Origin: Mariprofundus aestuarium
GTDB lineage: Bacteria; Pseudomonadota; Zetaproteobacteria; Mariprofundales; Mariprofundaceae
Assembly (NCBI RefSeq): GCF_002795805.1
Contig: NZ_CP018799.1
Location: forward strand, 737,001-801,000
Direction of reading: 5' to 3'
Length of the DNA stretch: 64,000 bases
A model generated the notes under the pieces. That model made no database searches. It had not been told where the DNA came from and worked only from the letters and a program-made list of their open reading frames with translations. Made by a program: the position numbers and the translations under genes. Below are positions 48,928 to 59,637 of this stretch, piece by piece. The stretch's first letter is position 1. Each line of letters starts with the position of its first letter.

Positions 48928-51900
48928 ATGAATGAAGCAGAGTTGGTGAGTAAGCCTTCGATTCGAAAGGGGATCCGCTGGAAGTTGATGGTGGCGATGG
49001 TCGGCATGATTGTGGCGATCGTAACCCTTTTGACGGTGTTGCAGGTAACCAGCCAGAAGGCAGCCCTGAAAAAGAATCTCAATGCCCACAGCGCTTTCCT
49101 CAAAGAACAGATGACCAAAAAGGCAGACCGGGCATCTGAGCAGATGTCCAGTCACCTGCAGAACCTTGTGTCTACCCACCGACTGTCACTGGCCAACCAG
49201 TATGTCCGCGAGGTGGTCCGCGATATCGACGACCTTAAATATGTAATTCTGATGCAGGGGGATCAGCCGCGCATCGCTTACGGTACCAACCTAAGCAGTG
49301 AATTGAGAAGAGAGATTCTTCGTGGCCATATTTCCGAGTTTGCAGTCAGTCAGCAGCAGAGGTTCAAACATGATTTTAAGGTGGAGGATCTGGCTTTTAT
49401 GGAGTCGGTTGTTCCGATTCAGGTGGATGAGCAGCAGTGGGGTGTGTTGCGACTTGGCTTCTCTCTGGGTGAGTTGAATCTGGCGCTGGAGCAGTCGGAA
49501 GCTTATGTGGCGGAGGAGATGAACCACATGCTGTTGCAGGCAACACTGACGGCACTTCTGTTCCTGGTTGTCGGAGGCATTGTGGTCTATTTTCTGGCGG
49601 GCATGTGGACACGACCGATTCAGGAGCTGGTTCGCTTCTCGCATGCGCTCGCAGAAGGTGATTTCAGAGCTACCCCGCATGTCAGTATTCGCACAGAGGA
49701 TGAGATCGGTGTGCTTGTAGCATCGCTTGAAGATATGGCGGCAGGTCTGCGCGACTCCTACGCACAGCTTGAAGATCACAGCCATACGCTGGAAGAGCAG
49801 GTGGAGAACCGAACCCGTGAACTGGCCGAGGCGCGTGACAGGGCGATCGCTGCCATGCAGGCGAAGAGTGAGTTTCTGGCCAACATGAGTCATGAGATAC
49901 GCACACCGATGAATGCTGTGATTGGCCTGACCCACCTGACACTGGATCGTGAGACCGACAAACAGCAACGCAATTACCTGACCAAGACGCTAGAAGCATC
50001 CGGGGTTCTGCTATCGATTATCAACGACATTCTCGATTTCTCCAAGATTGAAGCGCATAAAATGGAGTTGGACCGGATCGATTTCGAGATGGATGAGGTG
50101 ATGCACAATCTCGCCAGTATCGGTGGTGTGCGGGCCAGTGAAAAAGGACTCGATTTTCTGATCGACTTCCCACCCAATATGCCGCGTTTAAATGGTGACC
50201 CACACCGACTTGGACAGGTGCTTCTGAACCTGGTCAACAACGCGGTCAAATTTACTGAAGAGGGGCAGGTTATTGTAAGTGCCCGGGTGCAGGTTCCCTA
50301 TGACGACGGTCACCTGATCCGCTTCACGGTAACTGATACTGGTATCGGCCTGAGCGAGGAGCAGAAGTTACGCCTGTTTCAGGCATTTACTCAGGCCGAT
50401 AGCTCAATCACCCGACGCTATGGTGGAACAGGTCTTGGCCTCGCCATCAGCAAGCAGCTGGTTGAGATGATGCATGGTGAAATCGGCCTAGACAGTGTCG
50501 AAGGAAAGGGCAGTTGTTTCTATTTTACGGCGCGTTTTGAGGCGGCGACAGAGAGTGTTTCTCAAGCTGTTGTGATTCCTGAGTCACTGAACAGGATGCG
50601 TATTCTGATTGTCGATGATAATCCGACCTCCAAGATTATTCTGGCCCGTTTTATCGAAAGCTTCGGCATGAGATCGGAACAGGTTTCGACGGTAAAAGAG
50701 GCAGCGAAGTCTTTGAAGCTGGCCTCGGCTGATCCGTACGGCCTGTTGATCGTGGACTGGACCCTGGCTGAGATGAAGGGCCTTGATAGCCTGGCCCTGA
50801 TCCGCAAGGCGGCAAAGCTAGCTGTTCTTCCGCCTGCCATTTTGACCGCCAATTACGGGCAGAGCATCTCCGATGATGATGCAGAAGGGGCAGGGTTTGC
50901 TGCAACGCTGCTTAAACCTGTGACAGCTTCGTCAATGCTTGAATCGATCGTCGGTGTGTTTGGTCATGGTGGCGAGAGTGATCATGAGCTGGCGCGAGGA
51001 AAAGCAGAGATGGCCGGTCAAGTGGCCCACCTTCAGGGGGCTAGGCTGCTGTTGGTAGAGGATAATCCGATCAATCAGATGGTGGCCGAAGGACTTCTGG
51101 GTCGGGTCGGGATTAGTCTGGTTGTCGCGCATAATGGCCAGGAAGCGGTTGATGCTGTGCGCTCTGACAGCTTTGATGGCGTGTTGATGGATATGCAGAT
51201 GCCGGTGATGGATGGTCTGGAGGCGACCCGAATCATTCGCAGCGACCCGGCTTTCGCCTCGCTGCCGATCATCGCGATGACCGCGAATGTGTTACCAGCT
51301 GATGTGCGTGACTGTTTCGAGGCGGGTATGAATGACCACATCGCCAAGCCGATAGACCCGCAGGATCTCTACGCCAAACTGGAGAAGTGGGTCAATAGTT
51401 TCCGCCTTGGTGAAACAGAGATTGCTCCAGCTATTGAGATTGATACATTGCCGCAACTTAAGGGGATCGATGTCGCTGATGGAATCAGGCGTGTTGGCGG
51501 TGACCCGAACCATTATCGAAATATTCTCAGCAAGTTTGTTGAGAGTCAGGTGGATGTGATCGCGCAGGCGCACCAGGCCATGGCAAATGGCGGCACCAAA
51601 ATGGCTGAGAGGTTATTGCATTCACTTAAAAGTGTAGCCGGAAACATTGGCGCCAAAGGGCTGCATGATGAGGCATCCAGATTGGAGCAGCTTGTGCGCG
51701 ATGGCGTTGAAATTAAAGCGGATGATGAAAAGGCGGCTGAAAGCAGGCTTTCTGAGGTGATTGCCTCTATTCGCGGCTGGATTGAAGAGAAGCAAGAGGT
51801 CGTTGCGGAAGAGGTTGTGGTTGAGCCCAGTGGTGAGTTTGACCGCGAGCATGCAGCAGAGGTGGCTGGACGCATGCGTCTGCTGCTGGAGGACTATAAC

Positions 51901-52059
51901 GGTGATGCGGTTGATCTTTTGGATGAACTTGAGGCAGCGCTCGCCGGTTCATCCATTGCAGCGAAACTTCCCCGTATCAAGAAATATCTGGACGCCTATG
52001 ACTTTGATGCGGCTCTATTGCTGCTGGAAGGTATCGAACAGGCGATCAGAGCCGCCTGA
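48928..52059 (+). CDS. BarA-like hybrid sensor histidine kinase
   Basis: This 1043-residue protein starts with a membrane helix (about 20-42), a periplasmic loop (about 45-195) and a second helix (about 200-222). HAMP, a coiled coil and HisKA follow, with MSHEIRTP (His near 321). The catalytic domain has [16 protein letters not shown] and related boxes. Two receiver domains come next (about 552-665, and 698-815 with Asp in LMDMQMP near 755). Last is an HPt domain with [11 protein letters not shown] (His near 897). This is a complete unorthodox phosphorelay in one protein. No dedicated response regulator lies beside it. Confidence 0.93.
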   Translation: MNEAELVSKPSIRKGIRWKLMVAMVGMIVAIVTLLTVLQVTSQKAALKKNLNAHSAFLKEQMTKKADRASEQMSSHLQNLVSTHRLSLANQYVREVVRDIDDLKYVILMQGDQPRIAYGTNLSSELRREILRGHISEFAVSQQQRFKHDFKVEDLAFMESVVPIQVDEQQWGVLRLGFSLGELNLALEQSEAYVAEEMNHMLLQATLTALLFLVVGGIVVYFLAGMWTRPIQELVRFSHALAEGDFRATPHVSIRTEDEIGVLVASLEDMAAGLRDSYAQLEDHSHTLEEQVENRTRELAEARDRAIAAMQAKSEFLANMSHEIRTPMNAVIGLTHLTLDRETDKQQRNYLTKTLEASGVLLSIINDILDFSKIEAHKMELDRIDFEMDEVMHNLASIGGVRASEKGLDFLIDFPPNMPRLNGDPHRLGQVLLNLVNNAVKFTEEGQVIVSARVQVPYDDGHLIRFTVTDTGIGLSEEQKLRLFQAFTQADSSITRRYGGTGLGLAISKQLVEMMHGEIGLDSVEGKGSCFYFTARFEAATESVSQAVVIPESLNRMRILIVDDNPTSKIILARFIESFGMRSEQVSTVKEAAKSLKLASADPYGLLIVDWTLAEMKGLDSLALIRKAAKLAVLPPAILTANYGQSISDDDAEGAGFAATLLKPVTASSMLESIVGVFGHGGESDHELARGKAEMAGQVAHLQGARLLLVEDNPINQMVAEGLLGRVGISLVVAHNGQEAVDAVRSDSFDGVLMDMQMPVMDGLEATRIIRSDPAFASLPIIAMTANVLPADVRDCFEAGMNDHIAKPIDPQDLYAKLEKWVNSFRLGETEIAPAIEIDTLPQLKGIDVADGIRRVGGDPNHYRNILSKFVESQVDVIAQAHQAMANGGTKMAERLLHSLKSVAGNIGAKGLHDEASRLEQLVRDGVEIKADDEKAAESRLSEVIASIRGWIEEKQEVVAEEVVVEPSGEFDREHAAEVAGRMRLLLEDYNGDAVDLLDELEAALAGSSIAAKLPRIKKYLDAYDFDAALLLLEGIEQAIRAA

Positions 52060-52086
52060 CCTGAGCTCTCCTCCGCCTGTCAAGAC

Positions 52087-52818
52087 CTACTGTTTTGTTT
52101 CGAGCAGGTCGCGGGCGTGCAGGGTCTGGCCACGAACATCTTTGGAATCATCTGACAAAAGGTAGAGGTAAGCGGGAGTCACACTGCTTGCTGTTGGCAC
52201 CATCTCCGGGTGCTCGCCACCGTAGGTGCGCTTGAACAGTTTGGTGCGCACACGACCGGGATTAAGGGTATTGAAACGGTACGGTTTCTCAGGATGTTCC
52301 ATCTGCCACATGGAAGCGGCATAGGCGAGCGCCCGCTTGGCCATGCCATAGGCGTGCCAGTTGGCCTTGTCCTCATCAACCATATCGCAGGTGGTGAAGA
52401 TCACAGAGGCCGATTCAGCGCGCTTGAGCAGTGGGAACATGATCTGGGTCAACAGGTTCGGTGCAGTGAGATGGATATCGAGCATTTTGCGGAAATCTTT
52501 GGGTTTTACATACTGCAGCGGTGAACAGCGTTCGATCTCACCGGCGCAGTGGACCAGTCCGTCGAGATGCGGCACCTGATCCTTCAGGGCCAGAAATAGT
52601 TTTCCGTAGTTATCAAAATCGTTCAGGTTGAACGGGATACAGAGACAGCGTCCGCCAAGCTCTTCAATGCGCTCCTGCGTCTGCTGTAGCGCATCTTCAT
52701 TGCGCCCCAGTGCAATAACGCTGGCACCAGCTTCGCCAAGAGCTGCTGCAACCTGCTGGCCGATACCATCGGATGCGCCGGTGACCATAATGATGCGATC
52801 TTTGAACTCTCCACTCAT
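52087..52818 (-). CDS. SDR-family oxidoreductase (YciK-like)
   Basis: This 243-residue classical SDR has the NAD(P)-binding VTGASDGIG, a GLVHCAG strand, and the catalytic tyrosine and lysine in YGMAK. The layout and the C-terminus resemble enterobacterial YciK. The ATG at 52818 is six bases after GGGGGA. It is convergent with the hybrid kinase gene. The substrate is unknown. Confidence 0.88.
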   Translation of the reverse strand: MSGEFKDRIIMVTGASDGIGQQVAAALGEAGASVIALGRNEDALQQTQERIEELGGRCLCIPFNLNDFDNYGKLFLALKDQVPHLDGLVHCAGEIERCSPLQYVKPKDFRKMLDIHLTAPNLLTQIMFPLLKRAESASVIFTTCDMVDEDKANWHAYGMAKRALAYAASMWQMEHPEKPYRFNTLNPGRVRTKLFKRTYGGEHPEMVPTASSVTPAYLYLLSDDSKDVRGQTLHARDLLETKQ

Positions 52819-53073
52819 ACCCATTCCCCCTGCGAGGCGGCGATGTTAACTACAAAGTGCGTGAAGGGAAGGGGATATCAGGTGAATTTCGCACGGCGAA
52901 AGAGAGCACCCCCTGAGGGGGCAGGTGAATTTCGGCAAGGTGAATGGCGGCAAACACGAATCACCTTGTTGCGCAACTGGAGCGCGGATCTAAACCTCCT
53001 TGAGGGAAGAAGGGTGTTGAATCGTTCTGCTTTCCCCATATCCTGCGCAGACTATTTCACCCGGAGATTCATA

Positions 53074-54744
53074 ATGGCCGATTATCAGTATATCTATTCC
53101 ATGCAGGGCGTTGGCAAGGTTGTTGCCAATAAGAAGGAGATCCTCAAGGACATCTACCTCTCCTTTCTGCCCGGTGCCAAAATCGGTGTACTGGGTCTCA
53201 ATGGTTCCGGTAAATCGACACTGCTGAAAATCATGGCGGGTCTGGATACCGAAATCCTCGGTGAAGCACGTCCGGCTCCCGGCATTCGTATCGGTTACCT
53301 CTCCCAGGAACCTGAACTTGATCCGGCCAAGGATGTGCGCGGTAACGTCGAGGAGGCAGTGCAGCCGATGAAGGATGCGCTGGCCGAGCTTGATGCTGTT
53401 TATGCTGCTTATGCCGATCCCGATGCCGATTTTGATGCCATTGCAGCCAAGCAGGCGAAGCTGGAGGCCTTTATCGAGGCCGGTGACGGGCATAACCTTG
53501 ATCGCAAGCTTGATGTCGCTGCTGATGCCCTGCGTCTGCCTGAGTGGGATGCGGATGTGACCAAGCTCTCCGGTGGTGAGCGTCGCCGTGTCGCACTCTG
53601 CAAGCTGCTGCTCTCCAATCCCGATATGCTGCTGCTCGATGAGCCGACCAACCATCTTGATGCAGAATCTGTGGCGTGGCTGGAGCGCTTCCTGCACGAC
53701 TATCCTGGTACTGTTGTAGCGGTCACCCATGACCGTTACTTCCTCGATAATGTGGCCGGCTGGATTCTGGAACTGGATCGCGGTCGCGGTATTCCGTTTG
53801 AGGGTAACTACTCAGGATGGCTGGAGCAGAAAGAGAAGCGTCTGGCGGTAGAGGAGAAGCAGGAGTCATCACGCCAGAAGGCGATGAAGCATGAGCTGGA
53901 GTGGGTGCGTGCCGGCACCAAGGGTCGCCATGCCAAGTCCAAGGCGCGTCTGAAAGCTTTTGATGATCTCTCAAGTCGTGAAACTCAGGAACGCAACGCC
54001 ACCAAGCAGATCTTTATTCCATCGGGTGAGCGACTGGGTGATATCGTGTTCAAGGCCGTAAATGTCAGTAAAGGTTTCGGAGATCGCCTACTGGTGGAAA
54101 ACCTGAACTTTGACCTGCCACGCGGTGGTATTGTGGGCATCATCGGTGCCAATGGCGCCGGTAAAACAACCCTGTTTCGCATGCTTACAGGTCAGGAGAA
54201 CCCCGATTCCGGTGAGCTGATTGTTGGTGAAACCGTTAAAGCCTCCTATGTCGATCAGTCGCGTGATTCGCTTGATGACAGCAAAACCGTTTGGGAAGAG
54301 ATCTCCGGCGGCACTGATTCGATGTATCTGGGCAGGGTTGAGGTTTCGAGTCGCGCCTATTGTGGTCGCTTTAACTTCAAGGGCGGCGATCAGCAGAAGA
54401 AGATCGGTCTGCTCTCCGGTGGTGAGCGCAATCGCGTCCATCTGGCCAAGATGCTCAAAGAGGGCGGCAATGTGTTGATGCTCGATGAGCCGACCAATGA
54501 CCTTGATGTTGAAACCCTGCGTGCGCTAGAAGAGGCGCTGCTCGATTTCGCAGGTTGCGCCATTGTCATCTCGCATGACCGCTGGTTCCTCGACCGTGTC
54601 GCCACCCACATGCTCGCCTTTGAGGGCGAAGGCCATGTTGAGTGGTTTGAGGGCAACTTCGAAGAGTATGAGGCGGATAAGAAGAAGCGGCTCGGTGAAG
54701 ATGCAACTCAGCCGCACCGTATGAAATATAAGAAGCTGGTCTAA
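53074..54744 (+). CDS. ettA: Energy-dependent translational throttle protein (ABC-F)
   Basis: This 556-residue protein is the same size as EttA. Two ABC domains carry Walker [10 protein letters not shown] and GANGAGKTT and signatures [15 protein letters not shown] and [15 protein letters not shown]. They are joined by the charged P-site-tRNA-interaction linker ([20 protein letters not shown]). There is no transmembrane part. EttA gates the first translation steps on the ribosome according to ADP/ATP ratio. The ATG at 53074 follows CGGAGATTCATA; the open frame back to 52843 is not coding-like. Confidence 0.95.
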   Translation: MADYQYIYSMQGVGKVVANKKEILKDIYLSFLPGAKIGVLGLNGSGKSTLLKIMAGLDTEILGEARPAPGIRIGYLSQEPELDPAKDVRGNVEEAVQPMKDALAELDAVYAAYADPDADFDAIAAKQAKLEAFIEAGDGHNLDRKLDVAADALRLPEWDADVTKLSGGERRRVALCKLLLSNPDMLLLDEPTNHLDAESVAWLERFLHDYPGTVVAVTHDRYFLDNVAGWILELDRGRGIPFEGNYSGWLEQKEKRLAVEEKQESSRQKAMKHELEWVRAGTKGRHAKSKARLKAFDDLSSRETQERNATKQIFIPSGERLGDIVFKAVNVSKGFGDRLLVENLNFDLPRGGIVGIIGANGAGKTTLFRMLTGQENPDSGELIVGETVKASYVDQSRDSLDDSKTVWEEISGGTDSMYLGRVEVSSRAYCGRFNFKGGDQQKKIGLLSGGERNRVHLAKMLKEGGNVLMLDEPTNDLDVETLRALEEALLDFAGCAIVISHDRWFLDRVATHMLAFEGEGHVEWFEGNFEEYEADKKKRLGEDATQPHRMKYKKLV

Positions 54745-54754
54745 GGAGCATCCC

Positions 54755-55522
54755 ATGGATAAACCTGTCGTAGTCATCGGAATCGGCGAGATCGGATCGG
54801 TCTTTGCACGTGGATTTATGAAGCTCGGTTATCCGGTTGTGCCGGTGACGCGCGAGATGGATATGGCGCTTGTATCAGCCGACTTTCCAGAGCCTGAAAT
54901 GGTCGTGGTCGCAGTGGCCGAGAAGGATCTGCATGCTACACTGAAGCAGATTCCCGATAGCTGGTGCGACAAGCTTGTGCTGCTGCAGAATGAGCTGCTG
55001 CCGCGTGACTGGAAAGAGCATGGACTGGAGAACCCTACGGTGATCTCTGTCTGGTTTGAGAAGAAGAAAGGCATGGACTCTAAGGTGGTGATTACCTCAC
55101 CGGCCTATGGGCAATTTGCAGGGTTGCTCAAAGAGGCGCTTGGCTCGCTCGACATCCCGGTTGCTGTGCTGGAGGGTGAAGATGCGCTGCTCTTTGAGCT
55201 GGTGCTGAAGAACCTCTATATCCTCACTACCAATATCGCAGGCCTTGAAGCTGGCGGCAATGTGCGCGAACTGTGGCTGAACCACAATGAATTGGCCTGC
55301 AGTGTGGCCGGTGATGTGCTCGATATTCAGGAGCACCTGACCGGAGAGGTGCTCAATCGCAGAACCTTGATCGAGGGTATGCTCAAAGCCTTTGATGGCG
55401 ATCCCGAACACGGCTGCATGGGGCGTTCAGCCCCGGCAAGGCTGGCACGTGCACTGACTATTGCTGATGAGTCGGGGCTGGATGTGCCGATCCTGCGCAG
55501 GATTGCAAAAGCAAGGTTGTAA
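54755..55522 (+). CDS. Rossmann-fold NAD(P)-binding protein
   Basis: This 255-residue protein opens with VVVIGIGEIGSVFARGF, a dinucleotide-binding fold related to ketopantoate and 6-phosphogluconate-type dehydrogenases. The remainder is largely helical and I do not recognise a specific enzyme. It begins ten bases after ettA with TAAGGAGCATCCC, so it is in the ettA operon. A small DUF2892-like gene follows. Confidence 0.7.
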   Translation: MDKPVVVIGIGEIGSVFARGFMKLGYPVVPVTREMDMALVSADFPEPEMVVVAVAEKDLHATLKQIPDSWCDKLVLLQNELLPRDWKEHGLENPTVISVWFEKKKGMDSKVVITSPAYGQFAGLLKEALGSLDIPVAVLEGEDALLFELVLKNLYILTTNIAGLEAGGNVRELWLNHNELACSVAGDVLDIQEHLTGEVLNRRTLIEGMLKAFDGDPEHGCMGRSAPARLARALTIADESGLDVPILRRIAKARL

Positions 55523-55546
55523 CAGTGAGATGAAGGGGGGCATGCA

Positions 55547-55756
55547 ATGGGAAAATATTTGATCAGCAAACCGATGCGTTTCTTTTTTCTGATAGCGGCC
55601 TCGATCCTCTGGGCCGGTATCTGGCTTACTGGCTTTGCCGCGGTGCACTGGCTGCTCTATATCCCGGCGGTATTCTTCATCTTTGCCTCACTGACCGGCA
55701 TCTGCCCCGGCATGATCATCTCGAACATGCTCTTCGGCGAAAAGAAAGGGGAGTAG
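55547..55756 (+). CDS. Small DUF2892-like membrane protein
   Basis: This 69-residue protein has two adjacent membrane helices (about 11-30 and 34-52) followed by GICPGMIISNMLFG. The family's characteristic cysteine-proline turn is present. Similar modules occur fused to rhodanese domains. It ends the ettA operon before a strong terminator. Confidence 0.75.
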   Translation: MGKYLISKPMRFFFLIAASILWAGIWLTGFAAVHWLLYIPAVFFIFASLTGICPGMIISNMLFGEKKGE

Positions 55757-55785
55757 GGGCATTTCAGTCCCATGTTCGAAAGAAC

Positions 55786-55816
55786 GAAAAAGGCCCGGCA
55801 ATCGCCGGGCCTTTTG
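55786..55816. terminator. Bidirectional intrinsic terminator
   Basis: AAAAAGGCCCGGC and GCCGGGCCTTTT form a strong stem around AAT. A-runs and T-runs flank both sides, so it can serve the ettA operon on the plus strand and pycB on the minus strand. Confidence 0.92.
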
Positions 55817-55836
55817 ATTCAGGATGCTTCAGCTAT

Positions 55837-57690
55837 TCAGCCGATCTCCATCAGGCACTCATCCGGATTGACGTTGTCACCCTCTGCCACATAGATCGCC
55901 TTGATGATACCGGAGACCGGTGCAAGCACCTGATTCTCCATCTTCATCGCTTCAACGGTCATGACGGTGTCACCTGCCGCAATCTGGTCACCCACGGCAA
56001 CAGTGACGGTAACAACGCGGCCCGGCATCGGCGTGGTGACGTCGCTGTCGTTTCGCGCCTTCGGACGGCGAGAACCTTTGGACGCCTTTCTGGTGTCGAT
56101 GTTTCCATCGTGCGTGGGTACCACCTCGGTGAGTGATTCGACCATCACCTCTTCGAGCATATTATCCACCTTCACGTAGAACGGACGCACATCCTCGCTC
56201 TTATGTCCGGAGCCCTCGATCTTGATGTGGTAATTTTCACCATGGATGGTGATGTTGAATTCGGTTGGAGCCAACGCTGGCGCTGGCGTCGATTCAGCTG
56301 ATTCAGCAACGTCGGCTGAAGTCGCAAGCGATTCCGGTTTGAAGTGACCTGTCTCGCGCTCTTCGAAGAACTCCAGGGCAATGGTCGGGAACATCGCATA
56401 GGAGAGCACATCCTCGACCGATTTTGCCTTGTCACCGACTTCGCGAGTCAGTGCATCCATCTCGTTGCCCAAAAGATCGGCCGGTCGAACGTTAATGGTC
56501 GCCTCATCGCCGATCGCCAACTTGCGTACATCCTCATTGATCTCACCCAGCGCTTTGCCATACATGCCTTTGAGGTAGGACTTGGTTTCGTTGGTGATTA
56601 CCTTGTACTTCTTGCCTGAAATGACATTCAGCACGGCCTGCGTACCGACAATCTGGCTGGTCGGGGTGACCAGTGGCGGGTAACCGAAATCCTTGCGCAC
56701 GCGAGGGATCTCATCGAGCACCTCGTCCATCTTGTCCTCTGCGCCCTGTTCTTTCAGCTGGTTGGCAAGATTGGAGATCATGCCGCCGGGAATCTGGTTG
56801 ATGAATACACGGGTATCCATGCGCGTGGAGTCGGACTCAAAACGCGCGTATTTTTTGCGTACGTCGCGGAAGTGAGCGGCAATCTCCTGCAGTAACACAA
56901 GATCCAGACCGGTGTCATATTCGGTTCCAGCAAAGGCTGCTACCATCGATTCAGTTGCCGGATGCGAGGTGCCGCCAGCCAGTGGTGAGATGGCGGTATC
57001 GATGATGTCGCAGCCGGCATGTGCCGCTTCCCACTGCACCATCTCGGCAACGCCGGCTGTGGCGTGGGAGTGCAGGTGCAGAGGAATGGAGACCTCTTTT
57101 TTCAGTGCCGTGATCAGTTCTCGGGTACTGACCGGGGTAAGCAGTCCTGCCATGTCCTTGATTGCCAGTGTGTCGCAGCCCATATCTTCAAGGCTCTTAC
57201 CGAGATCGATAAGATACTCCAGTGTATGCACGGGGCTTGTGGTATAGCAGATCGTGCCTTCGGCATGTTTGTCATTGGCCTTGACCTGCTGGATGGCAGT
57301 GCGCACGTTGCGCAGATCGTTCATCGCATCGAAGACACGAAATACATCCACACCGTTGGCTGCAGCCATGTCGACAAACTTTCTTACCACATCATCGGCA
57401 TAATGGCGGTAACCGAGCAGGTTCTGGCCGCGCAGCAGCATCTGGATCGGGGTGTTCGGCAGCGCCTTGTTCAGCTCGCGCAGGCGTACCCACGGCCCCT
57501 CTTTGAGGTAACGCAGGCAGGTGTCAAAGGTGGCACCACCCCAGGCCTCAATCGACCAGTAGCCGATTTTGTCCAGCTTGTCGCAGATCGGCAGCATGTC
57601 ATCCAGGCGCATGCGGGTGGCCAGCAGTGACTGGTGGCCGTCACGCAGGGCCAGTTCGGTAATCGCCAGTTTTCTCTTCATCTCAGTCAT
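55837..57690 (-). CDS. pycB: Pyruvate carboxylase subunit B / oxaloacetate decarboxylase alpha-like
   Basis: This 617-residue protein contains the carboxyltransferase TIM barrel and a C-terminal biotinyl domain. The barrel shows LRDGHQSLLATRM at the start, MLLRGQNLLGYRHY, and the metal-binding HLHSHATAG. An Ala/Pro linker (near 465-485) follows. The biotin-lysine motif is EAMKMEN, about 35 residues from the end. With PycA it forms a two-subunit pyruvate carboxylase making oxaloacetate. No beta/gamma sodium-pump subunits are here, which argues against a decarboxylase. The start is ATG at 57690 after AAGGAAACTCAAG. Confidence 0.9.
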   Translation of the reverse strand: MTEMKRKLAITELALRDGHQSLLATRMRLDDMLPICDKLDKIGYWSIEAWGGATFDTCLRYLKEGPWVRLRELNKALPNTPIQMLLRGQNLLGYRHYADDVVRKFVDMAAANGVDVFRVFDAMNDLRNVRTAIQQVKANDKHAEGTICYTTSPVHTLEYLIDLGKSLEDMGCDTLAIKDMAGLLTPVSTRELITALKKEVSIPLHLHSHATAGVAEMVQWEAAHAGCDIIDTAISPLAGGTSHPATESMVAAFAGTEYDTGLDLVLLQEIAAHFRDVRKKYARFESDSTRMDTRVFINQIPGGMISNLANQLKEQGAEDKMDEVLDEIPRVRKDFGYPPLVTPTSQIVGTQAVLNVISGKKYKVITNETKSYLKGMYGKALGEINEDVRKLAIGDEATINVRPADLLGNEMDALTREVGDKAKSVEDVLSYAMFPTIALEFFEERETGHFKPESLATSADVAESAESTPAPALAPTEFNITIHGENYHIKIEGSGHKSEDVRPFYVKVDNMLEEVMVESLTEVVPTHDGNIDTRKASKGSRRPKARNDSDVTTPMPGRVVTVTVAVGDQIAAGDTVMTVEAMKMENQVLAPVSGIIKAIYVAEGDNVNPDECLMEIG

Positions 57691-57701
57691 CTTGAGTTTC
57701 C

Positions 57702-59120
57702 TTATAATCCGCAATGTGCCGCGATGGCAACGGCAACAGCTGCAGCTATATCTTCACGGGGTTTTCTCGGTTTGTAATCAAGCAGTTCAGGATATTTGTC
57801 CATGAACCCGGTATCAAATTCGCCTTTCATAAACACCTCTGATCCGGCAATTGAGATGTAGAGCGGCAGCGTGGTGCGAACACCGCGAATATCATATTCA
57901 GCCAGCGCACGCTTGGCGCGTTGCACCGTGCTTTTCCAGTCCGGCGCAAACACAGTCAACTTGGCGCACATCGAATCGTAGTAGGAGGGGATCTCATAGC
58001 CTGCATAGACACAGCCATCAACGCGGATGCCCGGGCCACCAGGTGAGTTGTAGCGGGTGATGCGACCCGGCGTCGGCATGAAGTCGTTTTTCGGGTCCTC
58101 CGCGTTGATGCGGAACTCGATCGCAAAACCGTTGAAGGATAACTCATCCTGAGTGAAAGGCAGGGCTTTCCCCTCGGCAATGGCAATCTGCTGGGCCACG
58201 ATGTCAACACCGGTAATAGTTTCGGTAATGGTGTGCTCTACCTGCAGGCGGGTATTCATCTCCATGAACCAGAAGTTGTGGTCCCGATCGACGAGGAATT
58301 CGACTGTGCCTGCATTGACATAATCGACTGCCCTAGCTGCTTTAACGGCCACGGCACCCATCTGTTCACGCAGTTCAGGGGTCAGGAAGTTGCTTGGGGC
58401 AATCTCGATCAGTTTCTGGTTGCGGCGCTGGATTGAGCAGTCGCGCTCGAACAGGTGAACAACATTACCGTGTGTGTCAGCCAACACCTGAAACTCAATA
58501 TGGTGCGGCTCGACAATGCACTTTTCCATAAACAGTTCGTCGTTGCCGAATGCTGCCGCTGCCTCACGTTTGGTCATCGGGTAGTTTTCGCGCAGTTCGG
58601 CGTCACTGTCGCAGCGACGGATACCGCGGCCACCACCACCGGCAGCAGCCTTCAGCATTACCGGATAACCCATCTCATGGGCCAGTTGCAGTGCTTCATC
58701 AATACTTGCAAGTTCGCTTTCCGAGCCTGGGATCACCGGTATGCCGGCGGCAATCATCGATTCGCGCGCTTTGGTTTTACTGCCCATATCGCGGATCGCA
58801 TCGGGTGACGGGCCGATGTAGGCTATTCCCGCTTCGGTGACAGCACGGGCAAAGTCGGCGTTTTCAGAGAGGAAGCCGAAACCGGGATGTACGGCATCAC
58901 AGCCTGTCTCCAGAGCAATGGTCACGATGCGGTGAATATTGAGATAGCTTTTAACCGGATCAGGCCCGATCATCACTGCAAAATCGGCTTTTTTTACATG
59001 TAGCGCATTGGCATCGGCTTCAGAAAAGATGGCTACAGATTTAATGCCCAGTTCGCAGCACGAACGAATAATGCGAATGGCACATTCGCCGCGGTTGGCT
59101 ATGAGAATGCGTTTGAACAA
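57702..59120 (-). CDS. pycA: Biotin carboxylase subunit of pyruvate carboxylase
   Basis: This 472-residue ATP-grasp biotin carboxylase has FKRILIANRGECAIR at the start, the glycine-rich ATP loop KAAAGGGGRGIR, and MEMNTRLQVEHTITE with the catalytic arginine and metal-binding glutamate. It is 11 bases upstream of pycB, so the pair encodes a split pyruvate carboxylase. It could also serve acetyl-CoA carboxylase, which is normally paired with AccB instead. The start is TTG at 59120, seven bases after GGGAGGAG. Confidence 0.92.
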   Translation of the reverse strand: MFKRILIANRGECAIRIIRSCCELGIKSVAIFSEADANALHVKKADFAVMIGPDPVKSYLNIHRIVTIALETGCDAVHPGFGFLSENADFARAVTEAGIAYIGPSPDAIRDMGSKTKARESMIAAGIPVIPGSESELASIDEALQLAHEMGYPVMLKAAAGGGGRGIRRCDSDAELRENYPMTKREAAAAFGNDELFMEKCIVEPHHIEFQVLADTHGNVVHLFERDCSIQRRNQKLIEIAPSNFLTPELREQMGAVAVKAARAVDYVNAGTVEFLVDRDHNFWFMEMNTRLQVEHTITETITGVDIVAQQIAIAEGKALPFTQDELSFNGFAIEFRINAEDPKNDFMPTPGRITRYNSPGGPGIRVDGCVYAGYEIPSYYDSMCAKLTVFAPDWKSTVQRAKRALAEYDIRGVRTTLPLYISIAGSEVFMKGEFDTGFMDKYPELLDYKPRKPREDIAAAVAVAIAAHCGL

Positions 59121-59256
59121 AGTTGCGCTCCTCCCTGTTTAGAGCGAACGATGGTAACGTTTGGCCGCATGATCCGTAAACCGGTTTGTTATATGTATCC
59201 AGCATCAGGTTGGCAAAGAGAAAGCCGGTGTCCCGATCAGGGCATGTGAACCTCTT

Positions 59257-59637
59257 CTAAAGTGCCAGAAATGAGGCGATCTGGTCTGGAAAAGCGCGCG
59301 TATCGACAGGTTTTGCGATGTAACCGGAGAAGCCACCCTCGAGGATTCTCTCCTTATCACCGCTCATGGCGTGTGCGGTCAAGGCAACAACGGGTGTGTT
59401 GCCGATAGCAGGAATTGCTCGCAGCATCTCCAATACACGGTACCCGTCCATCTCCGGCATCTGGATATCGAGTAGAATCAGGTCCGGCGATATCGCCGCT
59501 ACCTGCTCAAGAAACTCCCTGCCGCTTCCAGCAGTGACTACCTCGGCGTGATGCGCCTCCAGCAGGGCTGTGAAAAGCATCAGTATGCTGGCGGTGTCAT
59601 CCACGACGGCTATTTTTTTGCCTGAAAAGTTATTCAT
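59257..59637 (-). CDS. Single-domain response regulator (DivK-like)
   Basis: This 126-residue receiver has the acidic pair in VVDDT, the phosphoacceptor in LILLDIQMPEMDG (Asp near 54), ALTAH and IAKPVD. There is no output domain. Its ATG overlaps the stop of the large hybrid kinase gene by four bases (ATGA), so it is translationally coupled to the kinase and is its likely partner. Confidence 0.92.
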   Translation of the reverse strand: MNNFSGKKIAVVDDTASILMLFTALLEAHHAEVVTAGSGREFLEQVAAISPDLILLDIQMPEMDGYRVLEMLRAIPAIGNTPVVALTAHAMSGDKERILEGGFSGYIAKPVDTRAFPDQIASFLAL